Both the position numbers and the translations under genes were made by a program. Below, piece by piece: positions 56,799-64,000 of a DNA stretch of 64,000 bases. The stretch's first letter is position 1. Every line of letters begins with the position of its first letter. The notes beneath the pieces were generated by a model. That model was given only the letters and a program-made list of their open reading frames with translations, was not told where the DNA came from and did not search any database. The DNA lies in the NCBI RefSeq assembly GCF_019649055.1, contig NW_026570330.1, positions 248,001 to 312,000 on the forward strand, in the 5' to 3' direction. Source of the DNA: Paramacrobiotus metropolitanus. Taxonomy: Eukaryota > Tardigrada > Eutardigrada > Parachela > Macrobiotidae.

Positions 56799-57066
56799 CC
56801 CACGTCATCGATCAGATCAGTTTTTTTCGACCAATTGAATCACTGGCAACACATTTGTGGCCCGCCCCCCAACTCTCCGTAACCAATGGAATGGCGTAAG
56901 TCACAAGCAAAGCTCCGCCTACCGCTCGATGCCCAATCAGCAAGCCTGCAGCACAACTAGAGCTCCGCCTTGCGTCTTCTCCGACGAAATCATTAAGGCT
57001 TCGAGGAAGAGAACGACCGAAGGCGAAATTAGTTGATCCAAATCTGAGTTCCAATTCACTTCTAAG

Positions 57067-57941
57067 ATGGCCTCTAACGAAGAGCTTTTTGACGATATTG
57101 ATAAACTGTTTAAGTCACTAGAGGCAGACAGAGTGTACGACAACCTCAGTGCGCCGGTCATCAGTATTCCTAACCCCACGGTTTCCCCAGCGCTACTGAT
57201 TCCTGGACAGACTGACTCCTTTGCGCCAGTTATCAGCATCCCTAATCCTACAATCTCACCAGCGTTGTCTTTACCCGATCCTGGGCAGATCGAGTTCCAT
57301 TTAGGCCTTGCGCGCTTTGTCGTCAAGTCAGAAGCCTATGTCGTGGTTTTCTCGGCACGTAATGCACGGGTTGCTGTTTGGACGGTAAAAGAGATGTTTG
57401 AGGTGTTCTTTACCTGTCCTCCACGAAGTGTCGGATGGATCTCGCCTTCAGAATCCGAAACGAACGGCAACGCGGAAAAGGTTCCCATCCAAGATCGTCC
57501 TACGTTCACAGTTTTAGCGGGGACCTCCGTGCCAAATGGGTGGACCTTGGAAGCCGAGATTACGTCCAAGTCGACTGGTACAAGTCCCATGATGTTGACG
57601 GACTGCCCACGCACCGTTCACGTTTCAACATGACAACTATCCGCGACCTGCAGGAACTGGATGTTGGCGGGTTGCTTCGGAGGTTTGCGGTGTTCAGCTC
57701 GCCAAAGTTGCCTATGCCACAGGATTTGGAGGGTCAGATGATGAGCCGAATCCTTAGCGTCCTCAATGATTACACCAAGAACACGCTCCGTGCCACCGTT
57801 CGCTCGCTGCGACATGACAAAGTCGTCATGACGGACTTGCGAGGCGAACTGTTTCGAATTTTGTCAACATACAGTGAGTACGATTTCACTAGTGTTCGTT
57901 CTGTTGAAGCTATGCTGGAAAGTATGCAGATAGTGCAGTAA
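57067..57941 (+). pseudogene. unknown Polinton accessory gene, one frameshift
   Basis: ATG 57,067 opens an acidic start (ELFDDIDKLFKSLEAD), then a duplicated 17-residue unit (APVISIPNPTVSPAL and APVISIPNPTISPAL), then a beta-rich domain (FHLGLARFVVKSEAYVVVF). Between 57,430 and 57,600 the likely coding phase moves to the frame that ends at the TAA at 57,939-57,941 (with VLNDYTKNTLRATVRSL and LFRILSTYSEYDF). Thus about 290 residues with one frame change. No family recognised. It is the only strong gene between polymerase and right-end gene and is flanked by CRE-like modules. Confidence 0.55.
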
Positions 57942-58028
57942 CACAATGTTCTTTGTGTAATTTTGAATTATTATTATTATTATTATTATAATTAGTATTA
58001 CTCTTTCAGTCAGTGCTTTGGTTTATGA

Positions 58029-58104
58029 TGATGTCATTGTTAGAACCGTGTGCAAAAATTAAAATTGGCGAGTAGTCATGACGTAGACACGGGTCGTGTG
58101 CAGA
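58029..58104 (+). promoter_or_regulatory. CRE-like modules, copies 2 and 3
   Basis: TGATGTCATTGTTAGAACCG with TGTGCAAA at 58,029-58,056, then CATGACGTAGACACGGGTCG with TGTGCAG at 58,077-58,104. Both repeat the bZIP-site plus CGTGTGCA arrangement. Confidence 0.4.
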
Positions 58105-58275
58105 TCAGTACCTATGATATCATCGATGATGTAACAATATAGTAACGTGTAAACAAGATAGTAAGTCCGCTTTCAATAAGAGCTTCGAAGTAACGTGTAC
58201 AGAATATCAAAACATGATGTCGTCGATACAAAGAGTTAGCAACTGTGCGAAAAACTAATTCGAAGATGACATAAT

Positions 58276-58279
58276 GTAG

Positions 58280-58316
<37 letters not shown>

Positions 58317-58382
58317 GTTAGTTAGTTAGTTAGTTAGTTAGGTTAGTTAGTTAGGTTAGTTAGTTAGGTTAGTTAGTTAGTA

Positions 58383-58455
<73 letters not shown>

Positions 58456-58456
58456 T
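58276..58456 (+). repeat. (TTAG)n microsatellite
   Basis: About 180 bp of TTAG units interrupted by a few GTTAGG slips. It is inside the Polinton, between the unknown accessory gene and the right-end gene. Confidence 0.97.
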
Positions 58457-58514
58457 TCAGTCGCAAACTTACTTACCTATAACTTACTTAGTCTATTTGC
58501 TAGATTGTTATTTA

Positions 58515-58583
58515 CTTAGCGATGATGTCAGTGATGATATCAGCGATGATGTCATACCTGATGATGTCACACCGTGTGCAAAA
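58515..58583 (+). promoter_or_regulatory. CRE-like cluster, copy 4
   Basis: GATGATGTCA, GATGATATCA, GATGATGTCAT and GATGATGTCAC in a row, followed by ACCGTGTGCAAAAA at 58,571-58,584. The last unit repeats the module of copies 1 and 2 with closer spacing. Confidence 0.45.
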
Positions 58584-58699
58584 ACAAACCAACAAAGTTG
58601 TGACGATGCATTACGTGCGCAGAATCCGTTCGTAACGTTAGTGAGGCTATTTTGTGAGGTCCGAGCCCAGACCGTTGAATAAAATATACTGGCCGTAAT

Positions 58700-60440
58700 A
58701 AACGTAGTTTCACACTGGTTTACAACAAAAATGCCCTCATAAGAAGCTGTACGAATCTGTCTGGCAATTTAACGTACCAAGCGCTGTGACAAAAACGCTG
58801 CATCTAAAGCAACGCCTAAATGCGCTCCGCAGTTTGATTACACCTATCAAGCTATTCAGGGTGCAATAAGTAGCCCAATGCATGCTAGGTGTTTAAACAG
58901 TATGGCGTGACGCACCGTAGTAAGGAGATTAGTGTATCAGCGGTATCACGTATATTTGGATACTTAGCAGTTTTCATTTGTGCCTGTCATCCGAACCGGC
59001 TCGCACAGACCCTTATAAGCCCGACTTGACGCGTTTACAATAGTATGATGAAGAAATCCGGTCGCACAGCAAACCGTACCGCGGACGCTATCTTAAACAA
59101 TCCTATTGTGTAATTCCAGACGTACAAATACAGACAATACGTGTTCACCCCACTGTATGTACTTGGTCTCAACATTAAAAGCAATTATTAATATTGACGA
59201 AAGGGTTAATTTTATAAATTCATATCGAATTTATATGAGAGCTCGAAATACGGTATGTATCAGCGATGCCAACTGTATGTACAGCATAAGTAATTGTACG
59301 GAGTTAATCCGGTATTTATCTGTATTGTCGCTGTGTTACTGCGCTAGAAATTACGGGTCAGACTCGTATAAAAATCAACGGCAGTTTATAAATTACCGTG
59401 TGACTATAACTTCATGGAGTACATAGCAACCGCAATGATGTTGTATGAAAGGAAGTCGCTTAGTTTAATTATAAAATGACGAATTAATTCTACACTAAAC
59501 TGTTCGAATATGTATATATATGTATGTATATTTTTCGAATTTCCGATGAACAAATTCTTATGATATCAGTATTTACTGTTCCTACGTACCGCTGGTGTAA
59601 ACGCAATGCTGGAAGTTGAGTGTTCTGCTGTATTTACGCACATTCACGTAGGTACATAATACGTACATACTTAATATACCTTAACAAACGGTCAAAATTA
59701 ACGTACACGTGTACCGGTGTACGTTTTCCAAATTACCGTGTATAAATACAGTGCAGCATTAAACTTCCAGTGAAACCACCAATGCGTTTACACACTAATA
59801 CGAGGAATTGTAGTACGTGTTACGCTGTGATAGTGTAAATTTGTAGAATGTAATACATATGTTAATATGTAAAATACATATGTAAATTTGCAGAATATAC
59901 GTTGGTACTGCGTAGTGAGTGCGTACATAGTTCTGCAAACCTAAGAAACCATATGCAGTTCTACATGGCTTTTTATGGTATTAAAAGTATCGAATTATCT
60001 AAATAATATGTGGCGGAAAGGAGTATTGTCTGGAGACTCACGAGGTATAGCAGTGTATGCTACGGCTAGCACGTGTGACCTGGACTGTAGATGTCGGAAC
60101 GCCGTGTCGGCCAAGCAGCAGCGCTTACCTGCTAGCATGTGACGGCCGAGCTGCCTGCCTGGATTTCGTCGAAATAAAGGAGAAGGCTGGCTTACCGGCT
60201 TTCGCATACTTCCGTCATCCAATAAGGGTTAAGCGCGCGCAATAGCAGTCCTGCTCTCATTATGAGCGCGCTTGAGAAGCACACTTGCTCTCATTTTCGT
60301 GGCAGCAGCCAGACGGCGAGTTTTTTTTCAATCCGTCAACGCCAACTGGTTTGTGCGCGCTCCAGTTACCTGCTCTGAACTTTTTTCATCTTCTTTTTAA
60401 GTTTTATCGTTTTTCTGGTGTTCTTTCTGTTGTTTGTTAA
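58700..60440. other. Polinton interior without a recognised gene
   Basis: A frame at 59,106-59,426 shows no recognised domain and lacks a good start. AT-rich with TATGTATATA words at 59,500-59,535 and repeated TACATATGTAAAT words at 59,860-59,890. Sequence from 60,230 is T-rich and probably contains the promoter of the right-end gene. Confidence 0.35.
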
Positions 60441-60460
60441 TTTTTTGTTAAATCTGCGTC

Positions 60461-62873
60461 ATGGATGCCCTTCTGGCTAACATTCCGGAAAACGTGCCTC
60501 TTGTGACCGTACGTCTGTAATTTGCGCTCTTTTGCGTGATCTTTTATTATTTTATGCAGCTGTACAAAATTTCACGATTTCATCGTTTTTTAAATCAGTT
60601 TTTCAAGCGTACAACGTAAGACTAGAAAAAGAGAATCACTATTTTAAAGGAATTTGTGTTGGCAAGTCCTATTACGTTCAACCTTTGTCTGCTGTTTTAA
60701 ACTTAGTGAGAATCTTTTCCTATTTGTTGAATATTCTAATTATTTTGCTGGTGACTTACAAATGTAAAGGTAGCTGTTTTGTATGGCTTTGAAATTAATC
60801 AAGCAACCACTGAACTTACTTTAATAAGTTATTTTCGGCAGCACCCTGTTCATCTGTTACACACTGTCAGTGCTATCCGAACAGGTTTTATTGTGCAGCG
60901 CAGCAATTAATGGCAAATGTCTTGCATAGCGCGCAATTTAAAACCTGCGCTGCACATAAAACCTGTTATCATAGCACTGACAGTGGGTGATAGGAGAACC
61001 AAGACTGATCGGTGCGCCTGTAGCACGTATTTTGCGCATTGCAGATACGAAATGATGGAGACGTTGGTGTTGCCGGCGGACCGGTGGCGATTTTCTTCAA
61101 GCCACCGGTCAGGTTGCGGTTATAGGAGAGCCAGCCGGTGTGGCCGCAGTCGCTATGGATGAGATGGCGCCGGTCGCGCCGGATGTGGCGCCGGTCGCGG
61201 AGGACGGGGTATTTGCCGTGGACGCGGAAGCCATGGATGAAGAGGCGTTCGTGGCTGCGGTGGACGAAGCAATCATTGCCGCCGTGGATGAGGCGGTCAA
61301 TGCTGCGGTGCACGGGGCGGTCGTGGAGAAGGACGAGAACGACGCTTTCGTGGAGATCGACGAGGTGGTCGTGGATGAGGTGGTCGTGGATGAGGAAGAG
61401 GGGGTGGCCGTGGTGGTGCAGGACGGCATGTTAGAGCGGGCAACGGTTTGCCAGCTGCGGCCGGTGGTAGCGCTGGGAGCGGCCGGTGGACTCATGGGTA
61501 ATGGTGGTGTGATTAATCAGCCGAACGATGGAGCTCATGCGGGGCCAGCGAGCTCGGGGAACCAGGCAGAGCGCGGAGGACTCCGCGGCGGTAACGGTGC
61601 CGATATCGAAGCCAGTATGAGCGCTGAAGCATGCGCTGTCGAAGCCGGCGGCCGCTGCAACCCGGAGGACGAAGAAGGACCGTCTGGCGGAGTGATTGTC
61701 GCCAATACCGCACCGGTTTCGGAAGCCGGTAGCAGCAACGCTGGGTGCAGCACCGCGACAAACACCGGACAGTTGCTGCCGATTATCCGCGATTTGCCGC
61801 TGTTACGTGGACGCAACGGAGAGCGAGTGGGTTTATTAAAACTTTATTTTTTACTGTGGTTTATTATTAGTATTTTATTTTAAATTAATTTAATTTTCGG
61901 TTACAGTAAAGTTTGCCTGATGTAAACACTATTAAATTTATCAGTAGTTAACGGACAGTTTTGTTATTCGACGTTATGTTACTGATTTTATCATATGTAC
62001 TTATATTTCATATTTATTATCTTAATTTATTTTAAATTTTTTATATTTGCTACAGCAGGCGAGTGCGGTTCCTCCTTGGTAGTAATATCTGCTTGTACGG
62101 TTTTTTAAAGTTAACCGAACACTCTCATTCAGAAGGGTTTTTTGCAAAAGCCGTATTACAAAATTATTTAAGAATTTTTCTGCCTTAGTTAATTTCAACT
62201 TTTTTCCATTGTCAAATCAATTTTTTCAGTTTATAAAAAATGAAAGCATGAAAGCTGCTCTGTTTCAAATTAATTTAATTTCTCGCGTGGATGTTGCAGA
62301 AATTTCACATCCTGGATATCTTCAATGAGACGGTAGAGAGTATGCACTGGGCGTTTGATTCGTCCAATCAGCGGCGATACGCCCGCGATATTTACAAGAT
62401 GATGGTAAAAATTTATTGTTCGGCTGATATTTCTGGTTGTCGACGTCTGATCATTGGTTGTGCTTTCAGCCTCAAATTTTGAGTATGTGACAAAGAAATG
62501 GGAGAATATTCAGGATGCGGCGCTCCATGCCCGCCGTGTGTATCCCATTCAAGCTGATGTGGACCTGCACGGTATGATCGACCCAACGGAATGCTTCCTG
62601 AAGAGCGTTAAGCAGCCCAAGGTGACAGCATTATTAAGACCTTATTCAGCGTTTATTAAATTATTTATTAAGATCAAATTGTCTCGCATATTTATTAAAA
62701 TATTTGGTTATCGAATTTTTATAAAGAATTTACCAAAGTAACTTTGCTTGTTTCTGTAGGGAAAGCGGGCGCGTGGTAACGACGCAACGACGTCTGGTTA
62801 TGGCGAGAACATTGTGGAAAATAGCGATTCGGATAAAGAAAATCAGACCGGACGTAAAAAAGCCAAGCAGTAA
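60461..62873 (+). CDS. spliced acidic, probably nuclear protein, unknown
   Basis: Proposed exons: 60461-60508 (MDALLANIPENVPLVT), 61113 to about 61,826, 62300-62404, 62470-62621, 62760-62873. Exon 2 joins exon 1 in phase and is extremely rich in Ala, Val, Asp and Glu (EIDEVVVDEVVVDEEEGVAV), then Gly/Asn/Ser-rich. Exon 3 has FHILDIFNETVESMHWAFD, exon 4 FEYVTKKWENIQDAALHARR, exon 5 GKRARGND and a DSDKENQTGRKKAKQ tail resembling a nuclear signal. The exon 3 to 4 junction does not keep phase with the obvious GT, so it is uncertain, as is the exon 2 end. The acidic region could be an activation domain, but that is inference. Confidence 0.5.
60862..60992. repeat. inverted repeat in the large intron of the right-end gene
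   Basis: About 45 bp (CACTGTCAGTGCTATCCGAA onward to CAGCGCAG) recurs in reverse complement at about 60,946-60,992, separated by about 40 bp. A strong hairpin would form in the 604-bp intron 1 transcript. Confidence 0.75.
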
Positions 62874-63267
62874 GGCGGGAGTTATCGCGTGAAGAGATGG
62901 TGTGTGGACGGACTGAAAGATTTGCGGTTGGAATGTTTTGTTTTAGTGACGCAGTAATATTTTTACTTTTTTTCTACTGCAGTAAAGATACGGTTTCCAG
63001 TTTTATGCAGTCGGGTATTTTTGCTTTACCGACCTTTTCACCTGCGACTAATGTTAGGCTGTTTTCGGAGTGGACGGATTTTTTCGTTTATACGCGACTG
63101 AATGTATCGGTTTATTAGGAAGTGGTGTTTTAGTTTCCGTGGTTTTTCTTGGACTTGCTGATTGTTGATGTAGCACTCAAATGTTGTGCTGATTATTGAA
63201 TAAAATTCAATTAAGTAGTGCTGAAATGTGCGTCGCAAATAAAACCGCGCGCTTTCCTTATTGTACG

Positions 63268-63464
63268 GCCGAAATGCGCTTTTGGTGGTACACCAAAATG
63301 CGCTTTGGTGGGCCACCAAATGCGCTTTGGGCGCCGCACATCCTGCGTCACATCTAGCGATAGGCCGTTGAAGTGGTAGGACAGTACCGTAGCGCTGGCG
63401 CGGCACATACAGCGGAACGCCGGGTAGTGCTCGTCAGCATCGCCCAATAGTCCCACTAACTACT
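63268..63464 (-). repeat. Polinton right terminal inverted repeat
   Basis: Reverse complement of 42,579-42,775 with few differences; ends CCCACTAACTACT. Confidence 0.97.
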
Positions 63465-63470
63465 AACGCG
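63465..63470 (+). repeat. Polinton target-site duplication, right (AACGCG)
   Basis: Identical to 42,573-42,578 on the other side of the element. Confidence 0.95.
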
Positions 63471-64000
63471 CACAACTGTGCGTTTGACGCAGGTTAATGC
63501 ATTGCTGATGTTGCTGCTGCGTGTTTGCATGGTGATGGCTGCCTCTAGAGCGACCGCAATCTGGTATTCGTGGTTGTTTGTTTTACCGAAGGGCCCGTGT
63601 TTTGATTGGAATGTCCTGGCATCAAAGACCAGGTGCCGGTTTGTAGCTGGGTCAGCCAGAATTAAACGCCATAACCCACATACGCTAAAATGAAAGAAAC
63701 TGTTAGCTGCGGACAGGGAAGTCCAACAATAAACAGTAATTTGGAACACTTGTAAGTGTCCTTATATGTAGTTGAAATGCTATTCCAGATACGCTAAATC
63801 ACAAATAGAGGCTTCAGAAAAGTTTTGCAAAGAGCAATTTTCTTCAGATTTATATTTATTTTTCTGTTATAATCGGCCATGTCAGTTTTATTTTATGTAT
63901 TGTCACTGAATTTCTTAATTCTATTTTGTGCGGGAGGTCGTACGTCACATTGTACAAAATTCATACCGCTGTATGTGGTGTAACACATGTACCATGTATG
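63471..64000. other. right flank of the Polinton
   Basis: A minus-strand frame at 63,480-63,749 is protein-like (LILADPATNRHLVFDART; GKTNNHEYQIAVALEAA) and may be an upstream exon of the interrupted host gene, but it is in a different phase from the left-flank frame. Nothing is recognised after 63,760. Confidence 0.3.

Larger units (their letters stand above)
42579..63464. mobile_element. complete Polinton/Maverick (adintovirus-like) element, 20,886 bp
   Basis: Bounded by 197-bp inverted repeats that begin 5'-AG and flanked by a 6-bp duplication. It carries the full Polinton core: protein-primed DNA polymerase B, retroviral-type integrase, packaging ATPase, adenain-like protease, major capsid protein, penton and small minor-capsid-like frames. 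Most core genes are on the minus strand (46.0-56.5 kb). Left-end genes are TBP-like, zinc ribbon and BIR (minus) and PC4-like (plus). Right-end genes are plus-strand and unknown. Major capsid and integrase are frameshifted and the polymerase is interrupted, so this copy is unlikely to produce virions alone. Confidence 0.97.

Noticed and set aside
58276-58456. Telomere-like array
   Set aside because: The unit is TTAG with occasional GTTAGG, not a regular TTAGG or TTAGGG array, and it is interior to a transposon; a plain microsatellite is sufficient.
58497-58682. Asp/Val-rich frame of 61 codons
   Set aside because: It is the translation of the GATGATGTCA repeat cluster, better explained as regulatory repeats.
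61109-61495. Ser/Thr-rich and Trp/Arg-rich frames opposite or parallel to the acidic exon
   Set aside because: Shadow frames of a biased A/V/D/E-rich coding exon that joins exon 1 in phase.

Overview
The window is nuclear DNA of an invertebrate animal. Genes have short GT-AG introns, and a split gene (37.7-41.3 kb) carries the IPT, AMOP and VWD domains of the metazoan Mesh/SUSD2 family. The rest of the host part is rich in decayed transposons, inverted repeats and diverged dispersed repeats. I cannot name the species from sequence alone.

Layout. 0-42.5 kb is mostly gene-poor. It holds a non-autonomous LTR retrotransposon with two identical 265-bp LTRs (6637-10699), relics of a DIRS/Ty3-type reverse transcriptase-RNase H, of a non-LTR element and of a CCHC gag, several hairpin or TIR elements (14.8-15.3, 17.7-19.5, 21.0-21.4, 26.3-27.0 and 33.1-34.5 kb), and three diverged copies of a long dispersed repeat in one orientation (24.2-25.5, 30.0-32.6 and 35.6-36.9 kb). 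A few short or broken host-like reading frames lie between them. The Mesh-like gene is the only convincing multi-exon host gene.

42,579-63,464 is a complete Polinton/Maverick (adintovirus-like) element of 20,886 bp with 197-bp terminal inverted repeats and a 6-bp AACGCG target duplication. It encodes protein-primed DNA polymerase B (split by six introns of 53-57 bp), an FtsK/HerA-type packaging ATPase, an adenain-like protease, penton, a PW-like minor capsid protein, major capsid protein and a retroviral-type integrase. Major capsid and integrase are broken by frameshifts and the polymerase has about two, while ATPase, protease and penton are open.

The unusual part is an accessory set of genes that interact with host processes: an intact two-repeat TATA-binding-protein homologue, a gene with two PC4-like (p15 coactivator) domains, a BIR-domain inhibitor-of-apoptosis protein just downstream of a zinc-ribbon protein with an N-myristoylation-type start, a spliced acidic protein with a nuclear-type basic tail at the right end, and an unknown gene flanked by repeated CRE-like modules. 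Together they suggest an element that recruits RNA polymerase II and blocks apoptosis. The accessory genes TBP, BIR and the PC4 core are open while part of the virion genes has decayed.
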